DNA of 64,000 nucleotides, taken from the NCBI GenBank assembly GCA_963969365.1, contig OZ017751.1, positions 124,001-188,000 of the forward strand, given 5' to 3'. A program made the translations under genes and the position numbers. Below are positions 1-12,219 of the stretch, one piece after another. The notes below the pieces were generated by a model, which was not told the DNA's origin, made no database searches, and saw nothing but the letters and a program-made list of their open reading frames with translations. Source of the DNA: Asterochloris sp. CNOR1 (taxonomy: Eukaryota; Chlorophyta; Trebouxiophyceae; Trebouxiales; Trebouxiaceae). The number at the start of each line of letters is the position of its first letter. The stretch's first letter is position 1.

Positions 1-281
1 AAGGTGGCAGGCAGGCGGAGGTATGCTGTGCAGAACAAGGGGTAGGTCCTGCAGCTGTGCAGCCCTCAGGTCAAGCAAGGTGCGGCTCAGGGCAATTTAC
101 TGTGATGTGCAGAGTATGGCAGGAAGTACTGAGGCTGTGCAGCTGCTGTATCAGAACTGTGATCAGGCGTTGTAGCAGGCAGCCTCACATGACTGCAAAG
201 GCAATAGCAGGTGTGCAGGAGAGCAGGACCAGCACTGCATGAGCCAGCCAGCTGCCAGACTCAAGAGAGGACGGGCGCTCA

Positions 282-1537
<1,256 letters not shown>

Positions 1538-1726
1538 CTCTGCTATACCCTGCAGGGAGGCAGGGGCCTGAATTCCCAGGCTGCCTCCTAGCATGTTGGA
1601 ACTTGGCGCGTTGCCATACATGCAGCTGTTCAGCTCCAGGGAAGGGGCGCACTCATGCCTCAGCATGGCCTGCAGCTCACAGCAGACGGATTGCGCTGAT
1701 GCATGCAATCACTGACCTGACTCTGC

Positions 1727-2474
1727 TCAGTTTTTGCCGCCCTTCAGCTGCTTCAGCGCAGCCTCAAGAGTGCTGACCCTCTTCTCAAGGCCTTTGTCGT
1801 ATCCCTCTGCCTGCACAGCATCAACAGGGTGATCAGCAGGTGCTTCTCAGGGCCGCAGGTAGTGGGCCTGCAGGTGCTCAAACACCATCCCAAGCACCCT
1901 GGATCAGCTGCCGGGAGCTCCATAGATGTGCCTGGTGATGTGCATGGGCAGCGTCATGACGTGTGGCTGGCTGGTGGTGGGTGTCACGACGCAAATTGAT
2001 GCACACACGCTGCCTCCCAGGATCCCAGACTGCAGATCTGGACCAAAGCAGATGCCCTGCGCATTGACTGCATGTAGCCTAGGGGCGCCATGCACCAGAT
2101 GCCCCAGACTGACACCGAATGTGGCAGGGGCCGTAGCCCTCGCAGCCGGCGTACAGGCTGGGATCGAACGGGCTGATGCCATGGAAGTGCTGCCCGCGCC
2201 AGCAGAGCGCTGCAAGGGCCGGCCTGCGCCTCCCACAGACATCACTAAAGGCCGGGGGCAGCTTTGCCCCAGCTGACACCTCCTGCGATCGATTCCAGGC
2301 AAGGACCTGGCAGGCAGGCCAGCCTGTATGCCTCTGGCATCCAGGGAGGCTCACCTGAGCGGACAGCAGACGGTGGGACTGTTTCAAATCCTCTGCCAGT
2401 AAGCCGAATGACAGGCCCGCGGCAGTGGCAAAGCCGGCCAGGAAGGAGGTGATCCTGACTCTCAAGAGAGGCAT
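1727..2474 (-). CDS. Small single-pass membrane protein with C-terminal coiled coil (67 aa)
   Basis: Two exons, 2474-2355 and 1810-1727, join in phase 0 to give 67 residues. The N terminus (MPLLRVRITSFLAGFATAAG) is basic and then hydrophobic, which suggests a signal anchor, possibly to mitochondrial membrane. The C-terminal part (AEGYDKGLEKRVSTLEAALK) is a short heptad-like coiled coil ending in GGKN. It resembles the short uncharacterised plant proteins with one TM segment followed by a coiled coil; I do not know a function. The intron of about 540 bp could hide another small exon. It lies head-to-tail upstream of actin (190 bp between stop and actin start) and divergent from the TFIIIC gene. 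Confidence 0.6.
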
Positions 2475-2558
2475 TCACTGCTTTTTCATTTCTAGGAGCT
2501 ATAAAACAAAGACGAACCAGCTGATCTGGGCTGCCCTGTCGGCACTAGAGAGGCTTTC
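2475..2558. promoter_or_regulatory. Short bidirectional intergenic region
   Basis: Only 84 bp separate the start codons of the 67-residue membrane protein (minus) and TFIIIC subunit 5 (plus). It must contain both 5' leaders and the core promoters, or the promoters extend into the neighbouring coding regions. No TATA-like box is evident. It contains a short AT-richer stretch around 2481-2515. Confidence 0.5.
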
Positions 2559-5500
2559 ATGGATGCTTCAGAGGCTGAAAGGCCTGGTCCATGGTCTTGC
2601 TGCCTGACTGTGCCCTCAACAAGTGTAGCCTGCATCGAGGTGCCAGGCTCTATTGGGCACAGCCCCCAGGGTGTGCTAACAGCCCTTGGTGGGCAGCAAG
2701 ACCTGGGCAGGGCAATCAGGGACTCCGCCAATCTGCAGCTGCAGCTGCGTCCTGGGGAATCGCAGGCCCAGCCCCTTATTGCTGAGCCTGAGGATGCTCA
2801 AGGCCTGCTCCTGAAGCTCAGCAGACCCAGGGCTGCTTCGAATGGGGGCGCTGATGGACCTGGTGGTCAGCAGGTGTCCCATGTTGGATGGACTGATGTT
2901 GCATCGGCTGGTTCTATGTGTCCTGGAAACCTGTTCCTGCACTAGTTTATGACAGTTGGGGGAGGCTGCTTCGGCTGTTTCTCTGCAGCCACAGTCTGCA
3001 TGCAAGCCCCACAGAATGTTGGGACTTGCAGGCAACTGCCCAGATCCACTGCCTGGGCACCACTTCCTGGGGCATGTGCACTCATGTGGACTTTACAGCT
3101 GAGCACTGCACTCCCACAGCTCATGCCCTGGGCCATTTGCGAGCATGTGGGCCATGCAGGTGACAGCCGAGTTGGTGGCCACTGTGCACACCCGCTACGC
3201 CTTCCAGGGATTGGCTGACTTCCATTTCTTTGGCAGCAGGCGCCAGCCCATCAGCCCCCTGCTCGCCTATGGCCCCCACCCTGTTGGCGTGCAACCGGAG
3301 CCCCTGATGACCACTCCCGCGCAGTTCAGCAGAGTGGACGTGCCCCTCAATTATGGGTATAAGCAGTTGGTCATCGGCAGTGCAGGTGGGCTGCTGCTCT
3401 GTGTTGGGAGCGTCCCTGCTGTTGTGGTTCTGGGGTTGTGGCAGTGTGTGGCATTGCCGCCAAGACAGCCAGCCATGCAGCCATACCAGGCTTCTCAGGC
3501 CTCACTGAAAGGGATCCTGCAGCACTTCCTTTTGACCTGCCTGACTGGCTCAGCTTGGCAGCAGCACCACCGCCAAGCAGACTTCTCAGGTCTCACTGGA
3601 AACTGGATCCTGTAGCACCTCTTGCTCACTTGCCTGATTGGCTCAGCAACGCAGCAGCAGCAACCCCAAGCAGGCTGCGCTGGAATCGTCAGGCACAGCT
3701 CACCCTCTAGAGGGCTGCAGAACTGCGTCACTGCTAGCCGTGTCACCTCTCCAGAGGCAAAAACATGCCTGACTCACCTCATCAGCTCAACTGCAGCAGT
3801 TGCTGTGTTGAACATTACTATTCAAGACTGCCACTTGTCCCGCAGGGGCCAAGGAAAATGTTGGGCACCCAGCTTGGACCATGCCTCACACCGGCAGGAA
3901 AATACCTGCCCCACCAGAAGACCTAGAGCGTGAGCAAGCCCTGCACGGTGCCGCCCCAGCTGGGCCCTTGGCAAGGGTGATCAACCGGGTCTAACTGTAA
4001 GCCGGTACAATACCTGTGGCAGGCTGATTCTGGGTCTTCTGGTTGAGCTGCATTTCAGGGTGACGGTGCTGGCGGCTTCTGCACATGTTGCAGGCAGCTC
4101 AGGAGTCAGTCCCAAAGTCTGCACTCTTTCTGCACTCTCCTGCATGCACCACCCCTGTATTACGCAGGGCTGGGCTAAGCTTGCCAGAATAGCTTCAGTC
4201 AGCGAGGGTTGCATTTCTGCCATCCTGAGCCCATCCTTTTGGCTGCAGTGGAGCAGGCAGTGCCTCCTTCTGGCTGCGGTGGCACAGGCAGTGCCTTCTT
4301 TTGGCTGTGGTGGAGCAGGCAGTGCCTCCTGCTTCAATAGTGCTGCCTGCCTTGCTGAAATGGCCCCTGCCCACTGTCTCTGCAGTGAGTGAGGCTGAGA
4401 CGACGACCAAGGAGTTCCTGATGGAGCACTTTGCGCAGCGCGGGGTGTGGACTCGGGCTGCCCTGCTCCACAGATGGCGCCAGGGCTGGGCGCACCGCAC
4501 GGGCCACGAGCAGCCTCCCGGCCTGCAGAGCCTGCTGCGTGCGCTGTGCTACACCTTCAGGGAAGGTGAGGCAGAATATGGGTTCCATCAGGGACTTAGA
4601 TTTCATCAGGGAGGGTTCATGTGGGACTTGGGTTGCTCCAGGCCGGGTGAGGCGGGACATGGCTGTCTTCAGGAATGTGAGGCGGGACTCGGGCTCCTTC
4701 AGGGAATGGGAAGCAGGGACTTGAGTCTTTGGTTTAAGGTGAGGATGGACCTGGGGTCCTGCTTGGGGGCTGCACTGTGTTGCTGCCTGCCTGCCCACCC
4801 TGCAGGAGCCGTCTCAACAGGAGGTTAGCCCACCTGTGGGCCACAGGCTTGGCATCAACATCAGTGGTGAGGGCAGGGGCTTGTCTGGCTGTGGTCTCAA
4901 TGGAGCTCAGCAGCACCGGACGCCTGCACCAGCAGCTCCCTTGACCTTGCCTGGACAAGTGCTCAAACCTATGAACCCGCCCCTTGCAGCATTACTGACT
5001 CCTCCCTGTCAGGCGGTCTTGCGCTTCACAGGTGTCTCGTGTTGCTGTGCACCTGACCTGATCTCTTCTCTGCCGGGCACAAGATGCCCAGAAGTAAAGC
5101 AATGCAGACAGGTCCACTCATTCACGCAGCACAACACACTGCACACGCTGAGCAGCACAGGACAGAGGATCCAGCAGCTACACTGCTGTGTACTGCATCT
5201 GCTTCCAAAAGTACAGGAGATCGAGCTGACAGTCTCCTGACTTTGTATGAAGCCAGCTCTGGCGCTTGCCTGCTGTGTACGCTGGTGTTCAAGGCTTAAA
5301 CACTGAGGGGCTGGACATGTGCTCAGCAGTGTCTCACATGCTATTCACCAAGCACTCTTGCCTCCAATCAGGCACCAAAGGTCTCTTGGAGGACTTGCTT
5401 ACATGAGCACATGCTGGATGCACTGAGCTAAATGCAAAGACCTGATGCTCCAACTGCATGAACCAAACCAATGATCTGCTAGAGGCCAGGCACATTACTC

Positions 5501-8491
5501 AGGTCACGATGAGGCTGCACCAAGCAAAGTCCAATGGCCCCTGTGTCCGCTCACAGACTCTACCTGTGATTTACTTGCTCACAGGTTGTCAAAGGTGTTG
5601 GCAGGTTGTGTGACTGCTTAGCCCGGGACCCACGGACCTCACGTTCTCTCCTTAGCTCAGACATCTGGGCAACGCAGAGATTGCAAGGTCCGCATGGCTG
5701 AGCGCAAAGCAGATGTGCAGCCTGTTAGATGCCCTTTGAGAGCCAGAGCACACTCAGATGGCTGTGATCAGGCCCCCAGCCAGGCGGATGCAGCTGTTTG
5801 CAATCCAGCGGGAGGGCGTGCTTTGCAGCAACAGGAGCGGTGTCCCACCTGGCGTGGTGCCATGCTCAGCACTGGCTCCCTGGCAAGGGCGCGCTCACGT
5901 GCTCCTGGGAAGTGCTGGCACCAGCTCGTGGCTAGAACCTGTTTTCCCAGTCTGCAGCTGCAATCTGGCAACCCACCCTAGGACTCGTGCTGATGCCCAT
6001 CGGTTCCCCCTTCAGGCATTCCAGCCAGCAGCTCTGAGCCCTTCCTACCAGCAGTCACCTTGTCTGCAACCCTGCAGCGGCTGTGCAGCTTGGTGTCGGC
6101 TGCTGACAGACAGCCTTGCTGTGGCACCAGCATGCTACCTCACAGGCACCAGCAAACCAGGGAAGTTGTGGTCATCCAGGTTGAGCGCAAGAGGGGCAGA
6201 GCCCCTCAGGGCCAACTCCTGAGATGGGCTCTGCTCTGTGCAAAACCGCGCCATTTCTTGGTGCGGTTGCTCATAGTCAAGTTCTGCCCCCCATCTGGCA
6301 CCTCACAAGTCCCTTGCCAGTGTATCTTTTGTGGCCTGCAGGCCCCTTCCTGGGCGGGTGGGTTCTGCGGTCAATGACCCCTACTCTAGGCAACCCACCC
6401 ATTCCCTCAGCGTGGTTGCTCATGGTCAAATCCTGTCCTACATCTAGCATCCCACGAGTCCCTTGCCAGTGTATCTTGTGTGGCCTGCAGGTCCCTTCCT
6501 GGGAGGGTGGGTTCTGCGCCCCAATGACCCCCGAACCCACTCTGCCAGCGTCTGGTGGCAGACCATCACCCACGAGCTGCCGGAAGCCTGGTGAGGAACC
6601 TGCATGTTGCTGAAGGGCAGCACGCAGCTTGTGTGCGGTCTGGGCCTCTCACAAAGGCGGCTTGTCCAGCCATTGCCGCCCGCCCCGAGAAAGGCAGCTG
6701 CTGGCAACCAGGGCACCCCTGCCCAGATCCATTCGGGCGGCCTGGCAGCAGCCAGGTCGTCAGCTGGCAGCAGGCAGCACCGCGGCTTGCTGTGACCACG
6801 TTGCTGGCAGGCCATCTGCCCGGATCTGCACGCCTGCAAATGGCCACACGCTGCATGCACGAGTGTTGGCAGCAGTGGCCAACAACCACTACAGGGGCGC
6901 CCACCTGCCTCTCACAAACTGGTGTTACTGGTGCCATAGGCCCTTATATGCACCCTCACACTGCAGTGCTGTCTGCCCCTCCTCCAATCGTCTACTGACG
7001 GCACATAGCCCACCACACTTGCAGGAAAGCAGGAGCGTCCGGCAGGAGCGGCCAGCCGGTGGAGACCTCTCAGTCTGCTGGGCAGCAGGCAGCCATGCTG
7101 GCTCAGCCCGACCAGACAGCAGCAGCTGCAGCAGGCCGCCAGCCAGCGCCGGGGTTTGGCCAGGCAGGCACAGGGCCTGCTGAGGGTGCCCTCCTCCAGC
7201 CGCCGCAGGTGAACCAGCTGCAGGCTGGCAGCCCTGGAGAGGGGTTTTGGACAGGGCGACACCAACAGCAGATGGAGGCTGCTGGGCCGCAGCAGCCAGG
7301 GTCGGCAACACCGCAGCTGCCACAAGCTGGGGCTGGACATGGGGTCCAGGGACATGCCGCAGGCCTGCAGCAGCAGACTGGAGCTGGTCGTGAGGGCCTG
7401 GACCCTCCACATGTCGATGGGGCGGGCCAGGCAGCAGCTGCTGAGGTAGCTGAGGCGCAGGAGTGGAGGAACGACCTGCAGGCGGCAGCCATTTTTGAAC
7501 AGGTCCACAGGTAGGCTGCCTCGTGTGGGGGGCGTCCCTGACTAGATGACTTGCATGATGCACGGCTGCCCAGAGTGCCTGAGAGTCTTGGACTGTGCTG
7601 CCCAGGCGTGGTGCACCCTTTGTAGAGAAGGTCCCCAGGTGAGCTGCCTTGGCAGGGCTATGCTGACGGGCCAGCATGAGTGAATAAGGCGCCCTACACG
7701 TGAAGTGTGATGCTGAACATGGGTCAAGGCTGTTCTGTGCGCACTCTATCCACTTATTAGTACTGACATGATGGACAACAGGTGATACATAAAGGCAGTG
7801 CTGCACATCCAGGCCTGAGCTTCTTTCCTGTGGCCTTGTGCATGTCGTTGCATGCAGCTGCTCCCCCCTTTACAATTGACACAAGCCCTGCCACCCTGCT
7901 GCTGCAGCCTGCACACAATGCCGCCCTCGCCCGCCTTCCCCATGCAGCTGTGCGACATACAGGACGCAGTGATCCGGGAGATGCTGGCCTCCGTTCAATT
8001 CTTCACTAGCTGCACCCTCAGGCATGGTGAGGGCAGTCGCAGCAATGAGAGGACCCTTGCTGGGCAGCCAGGGGTGATTCAGGGCGGCTGTGCATCCCCT
8101 GCTGGCGGCTGTGCATCCCCTGCTGGCGGCTGTGCATCCCCTGCTGGCGGCTGTGCATCCCCTGCTGGCGGCTGTGCATCCCCTGCTGGCGGCTGTGCAT
8201 CCCCTGCTGGCGGCTGTGCATGTGCCACATATTCAAGCAGATGCCGTGGGAGAGAGGCCAAGCACAGCTGTGGCAATGCAGAATCCCTGTATTAGCATGG
8301 TTCCTCTGCAAGCTGGACGGACAGGTGCATGATCGCTGTTGTTCCACTCTGCAGGGTGGTTCACCGCCACAGACTGGAAGAAAGTGCGCGCCAGGCTCAA
8401 CACAAAGACCTACATGCTGCTGGCAGCTGGGCAATGGTTTGGTGGGTCAGCCTCCCATCACTTGCCTGTCCACCCCATGGCTGAAGGCTGA
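2559..8491 (+). CDS. GTF3C5: TFIIIC subunit 5 (tau95 / GTF3C5 homologue)
   Basis: Subunit of TFIIIC, which binds tRNA-gene A/B boxes and recruits TFIIIB for RNA polymerase III. Exons: 2559-2873 (N-terminal dimerisation block with ACIEVPGSIG, LTALGGQQDLGRAI, LQLRPGE and LLLKLSRP), 3160-3385 (VHTRYAFQGLADFHFF, then QFSRVDVPLNYGY, matching FSRLDAPVDYFYR of the human protein), 4386-4565 (EHFAQRGVWTRAALLHRW, the winged-helix RPIWSRNAV region), about 7025-7510 (Gln/Ala-rich insert), 7908-8026 (FPMQLCDIQDAVIREML) and 8355-8491 (GWFTATDWKKVRARLN, stop). All listed junctions agree in phase, except that the exon or exons between 4565 and 7025, which should carry the GPWR and GYDPR block, were not located. 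Introns are repeat-rich. The last exon was duplicated 3.4 kb downstream. Confidence 0.85.
3487..3690. repeat. Two-copy tandem duplication, about 95-100 bp unit, in TFIIIC5 intron
   Basis: The block starting GGCTTCTCAGGCCTCACTG near 3490 recurs as GACTTCTCAGGTCTCACTG near 3583. Both copies contain the matching landmarks TGACTGGCTCAGC / TGATTGGCTCAGC and a CAG-rich end. The copies have diverged by point changes and small indels. Confidence 0.75.
4238..4331. repeat. Three-copy tandem repeat, 32-34 bp unit, upstream of TFIIIC5 exon
   Basis: The motif TTGGCTGCAGTGGAGCAGGC recurs three times (near 4239, 4271 and 4305) with slight differences, each followed by AGTGCCT. The array sits about 55 bp upstream of the acceptor of the 4386 exon. 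Confidence 0.8.
4547..4745. repeat. Donor-site-derived degenerate repeat in TFIIIC5 intron
   Basis: The end of the 4386-4565 exon plus its donor (TTCAGGGAAG then GTGAGG) is echoed downstream at about 4648 (CCAGGCCGGGTGAGGCGGG), 4668 (TTCAGGAATGTGAGGCGGG) and 4698 (TTCAGGGAATGGGAAGCAGGG). The neighbouring sequence, a GGGACTTGGG-type run, also recurs. Several copies keep a usable GTGAGG donor. Confidence 0.7.
6262..6545. repeat. Two-copy tandem duplication, 149 bp unit, in TFIIIC5 intron
   Basis: GGTTGCTCATAGTCAA at 6265 recurs as GGTTGCTCATGGTCAA at 6414. The conserved interior CCCTTGCCAGTGTATCTT and the end GGGTGGGTTCTGCG are present in both copies. The copies are nearly equal in length and clearly homologous. 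Confidence 0.85.
8082..8224. repeat. 21 bp minisatellite, about 6.5 copies, in last TFIIIC5 intron
   Basis: Perfect or near-perfect tandem copies of GGCGGCTGTGCATCCCCTGC plus one base. The array is almost unmutated, so it is young or kept uniform by slippage or unequal exchange. The 21 bp period means it stays open in several frames, but it lies between the donor at 8026 and the acceptor at 8354. Confidence 0.95.
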
Positions 8492-8561
8492 CCTGGACGT
8501 GACGGCTCCATGCATTCCAAGGTGATGCTTGAACTGTGTTGCTGTCCTTCGGGTCTGAATG

Positions 8562-8590
8562 TGGTTTGTAAAGCACAATAAAAGATTTCG
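8562..8590 (+). terminator. TFIIIC5 3' end / polyadenylation signal
   Basis: About 75 bp after the TFIIIC5 stop a TGTAA motif (8567-8571), the green-algal type polyadenylation signal, is followed at once by AATAAA (8577-8582). Either could direct cleavage. The convergent secreted-protein gene ends at 8927. Confidence 0.6.
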
Positions 8591-8926
8591 TCTGAAATAT
8601 AAGTGGTTTCCTGAAGTGTTCTGCAACCTCATGATTGTATTTGGAGCCAAGTCGGCCAGCAACTGCCAGTCAGACCATCATGAGGCGTCTCACATAGCAA
8701 ATCCTCGCTGAAACAGTCCATTGAAAAGTCAATAGCATTGGGCTTGCGGCGGGAGGTGGAGCAAGACTTGTTGTGGTACGGTATATTTGCAGGTGACCCG
8801 TGTTAGATTTGTATGTGGCTGAGCTTAAGTTTTGCTCTGGAGCATGCTGGCCTGCCAAAGACCATAGTGTGGCTGAAGGGTCAAGCTTGCAAAAGGGACT
8901 TGTGTTTCCGATCAGTACACATGGCC

Positions 8927-11065
8927 TCAGAAGGCAGAGACGGCTGCCAGCAGGGTGCACAGTGGCACCAGCCAGCCTGCCAGCTTCAGGGCTGCTGCGC
9001 TGCTCACGGCCTTGATGCCCAAGAAGGGACCACCAGCAGTGACCTGCAACAGAAGGGGCACAGGCGCATTTGGCTGCTAACGAAACGGGTTGGCGCTTGA
9101 CACAGTCTCAAAACAGGTTGCTGACAGCCGGTGCTGCAATTGCAGCAGACCACATCATGTTGACATAGTGAAGCTACAGTGCAGCCCACCAGGGGTGCCC
9201 GCAGGTCGAGCAGCGTGCAGTCAGCCTGCCGCCAGGCGAGCTTCAGCTGAAGCCAGCTGGGCTGTTGCAGGCAGCAATGGCAGATTCTGGGCGAAGGAAG
9301 CTCGATGCTGATCACCCTCATCATTCCAACTAACATATTGTAAGTGCCAGCAGGCCAACGCACAGTGCAGGGGGCACCACCACAAGGCAGCTCTGTGCTG
9401 AGGCTGGGCATCTGTCGCACAACGGGGCCGACCACAGCAACTTATGCTGCGCTTCGAGTAGACACCAGGGCTCACGTTGTATATTGCCACACAGCCGCCC
9501 TCGGGTATGCGCTCATCGATGGCAGAGAGGGCCACCCCTGTGACATTGCCAGAGCCGTCTGGTGCTGGGCCGGTGCCCCCAGCAATCACAAGGATTGAGG
9601 GCAGACCTGAGGAGAAGGCGCCAAAGCCAGCCTGGTCCCCCGAGTCGTCGTAGTCTGCAGGTGATGAGACACCCGTGAGCGGAGGAGCACCTTAAGGAGG
9701 CAGTGTGATGCGCCACACAGATGAGCAGCCTGGGAGACTGAGGTCAGCTGGAGTTGCTGCTCCCCAAGTGCACCTGACACGAGCACCTGCGGCAATGCAT
9801 GAGCAGCTGCACGCAGCAGACGTGCCAGGTCTGGCTGCCTAAGGTTTTCTGTGTCTTTGTGTAAGGGGCCGCAGACATCAGAGCAGGAGCCGAGAGGGCT
9901 GCAGCCCAAAGTGGACAGCTGCATGCCATGCTCACTGCCCAAGACATCACCTCGCACATGACAGTACCTCCTGTGTCGCAGGTGCTGGGCGGTCCAAAAA
10001 CTGGCCAGGCAGGCCTGCAATGGCTGCTGGAACACAGGTAGCAATTTTGCAGCAAACCGCCCAAACCTCAGGTGGCAGCAGCGCTGTGCATGCTGTGCAG
10101 ACCTACAGCTGCTCTCGAGCGGCTGCCGCAGCGCTCACGTCTAGACTCTCTGCTGCCCAAGGCCCAGCTACAGAGCTGCCTGACATATGGTTCCCAGCAG
10201 GCATCGTGCTGTGCACACCAGCCAGGCAGCGCAGACACTGCTGAAAAGGCAGCAGCATCGCATGAGCACTGTGCCTGGCAGGCTGGTCACACAGCCTCTG
10301 CACCAAATGTCAGCAATGCAGTAAGCACCTCCAGCAAAGACCCCACTGCCGGTGGGACAGCTGCTGGCGCCCGTGCTGGTCAACATGAAGTTCCCGCCGG
10401 CCACTGTGGCCTTAAAGCCGCCCCAGCACGATGAGTAGGGCTCCAGGCTGGAGCACTGGGAGGGGTAGAGGGAGTTGCGCTGCTGGCGCAGGGTGGACGA
10501 TTGACTGCCAAAGGAGCTGTTGGTGGGGTTGATCTCCTCAGAACTGCAAGGGAGGTGCAGGTCGTCAGGGTACACGCAGAGGCAGTGGCAGCAGAGTGAC
10601 CACTCCTGTGGTGATGGGACGCAGTGTGTGCAAGGGATGTTGTGAGAGGACAGGGGCAGACCCTGTCTCTGCACAGCTGCTGGGCCAATCACAAGGTGGT
10701 GTCAGCTGCAAGCTGCCCACAGGAAGGATGAGAAAATATGGTGCTGCGCGGTGTGCCAAAAGCAGCCTGCAGTGTGAACATTGAACTGGCAGCAGGGATT
10801 CCCTTTGTGACCTGGGGGCTAGGGCAGACTCTTCCTCTGCTGTCAGTGGCGCAGGGGCCTCCTCGCCTGCTGATCGAATGCTGGTGCCTGAGTGACGAGC
10901 AGCTGCAGGGGCTGCGAGGTGCGGGAAGGTGCTGTTGAAGAGGTCGGCCGGGAAAGCTGCAGCGTCAGGGGGGGCCAGCTCTGGCACAGGCGCTGAAGGA
11001 GCTGCATGAGCTGGAGCCAGCTGGTAGGAGGCGACAACCAGGAACGCCATTAGCACGCAAGCCAT
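8927..11065 (-). CDS. Secreted Cys-rich protein with hydrophobic C terminus, tandem copy 1
   Basis: Unrecognised family; paralogue of the gene at 12220-14602. Exons by homology: 11065-10812 (signal peptide MACVLMAFLVVASYQLAPAH then a Pro/Ala-rich stretch), about 10605-10329 (Cys-rich block with CLCVYPDDLHLPC, INPTNSSFGS, PYSSCWGGFKA), 9654-9476 (Asp/Gly-rich, YDDSGDQAGFGAFSSG to EGGCVAIYN) and 9043-8927 (GGPFLGIKAVSSAAALK then a hydrophobic tail, stop). The tail suggests a GPI-anchor signal or a TM anchor at the cell surface. Splice sites are poorer than in copy 2: the first donor is GTCACA and the second GTGCTT, and the acceptor phase of exon 2 does not fit exon 1. This copy may therefore be decaying or spliced differently. 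Confidence in family membership is high, in the exact model low. Confidence 0.65.
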
Positions 11066-11329
11066 CCTGCAAGTACGGGCCAGACAGGGAGAGTCGCCCA
11101 GATGATGGTCAGCACTGAGACCCATCAGCCTGGATGCCTGCTGGCTCAGAAACCGACAACAGGCACTCGATTCGCACCTGAAGATGGTTGCTAAGGCGTA
11201 CGTCTGGTGATGTCAAAGAAAGCCTGCGATTTGTGGTAACAATGTTACTAAGTCAAGGGGGACTAAGTCAAGGGGGCTCATGTTCGGGCTCATTAGTGCA
11301 GATTTGACACTGCAATGGTGACCGACAAC

Positions 11330-11812
11330 TGGAGTTTCACCTTGCTGGCACATTGCTGCACGATATAGCACTGCAAGGCAATGGGAATGCTGACTGGACA
11401 TCCTGGGACAAGAAGGGAGCTGCCTGCTACCCTCTGGAGGCTGTAAGCACTTGGGACATGCCAACCCTGACAGCCGCAGCAGGGCCCTGCTCCGGCGCCA
11501 GCTCGTGGGAGTTGTTCAGTGACATGAGGCGCCAGCATGGCACACCTGTTCTGGGTCTGCTGTACACAGACTGTGCAGCCCGTCCCTGCAGGAGAGGCCT
11601 CAACAGACATGGGTGGTCTCACAGCCTCAAGCAGCACTAAAGCTTCCTGGGCACCGCCTGGCAATCAGCAGCCTCCCCACTGCTCACGCTCAGACAGCGA
11701 GAAGACAATGCCCACTTTAATGGTGCGGCTGGGCTCTCTGTCCTGAACCTCAGCGCCTGCAGCATCTTTCAGGGAGTCTTGCACCTTCAGGATGCACACC
11801 AGGGACTCTGTG
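11330..11812 (-). pseudogene. Duplicated 3' end of the unknown 25-27 kb gene
   Basis: This stretch is homologous to 24890-25370. On the minus strand it encodes a diverged version of that gene's last two exons: CILKVQDSLKDAAG against CVVKVRETLRALRD, and ELAPEQGPAAAVRVGMSQVL, then ASRG and stop, against ELTPEEGVAAVVKFGVSQIF. The two ASRG-stop ends are identical. No upstream exons of that gene are seen here, so it looks like a stranded gene end. It sits exactly between the two secreted-protein copies and abuts the TFIIIC5 tail copy at 11813. Confidence 0.6.
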
Positions 11813-12010
11813 GTGCGCGCCAGGCTCAACACGACGAACCTACATGCTGCTGGCAGCGCTGCCAGCTAGCTAGCTGGGCAATGGCTGGATTCGTCAGCCT
11901 CCTCCCACCCACCTGCCCAGCCCATGACTGAAGGCTGACCTGAACTTGACAGCTTCATGATGCCTGGAATGTGATTAGTGTTGGTGTGCTTCAAGTTCTT
12001 GGTGTGATTC
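11813..12010 (+). pseudogene. Duplicated tail of TFIIIC subunit 5
   Basis: From GTGCGCGCCAGGCTCAACAC onward the sequence matches the last TFIIIC5 exon (8384 onward) through the old stop and into the 3' flank. The copy is not read in frame for long (a stop follows about 18 codons on) and lacks any upstream exon, so it is a passenger of the segmental duplication. The offset to the original is 3429 bp. Confidence 0.85.
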
Positions 12011-12219
12011 AAGGCAGCACCACAGCAAACTTGTTTGCCTAAAGGAAGTGTTTCCTGAAGTTACTAGCGACCTCATGCGTATATCTGGGGTAAATCTGTG
12101 GCTCTGCTCAAGCTTGCCTCTGAAGCTCCAATTGAAGCTCAAGCTCGCTGGCTTGTCAACAATGGAAAGCTAGCTGAAGGGTCATGATTAGCAGATTGAA
12201 TTCTTGCTCAGTCAGGCCC

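Noticed and set aside
6925-7806. 293-residue open frame on the minus strand
   Set aside because: It is a shadow of the Gln/Ala-rich TFIIIC5 exon on the plus strand; no domain, and the plus-strand exon fits both neighbouring splice phases.
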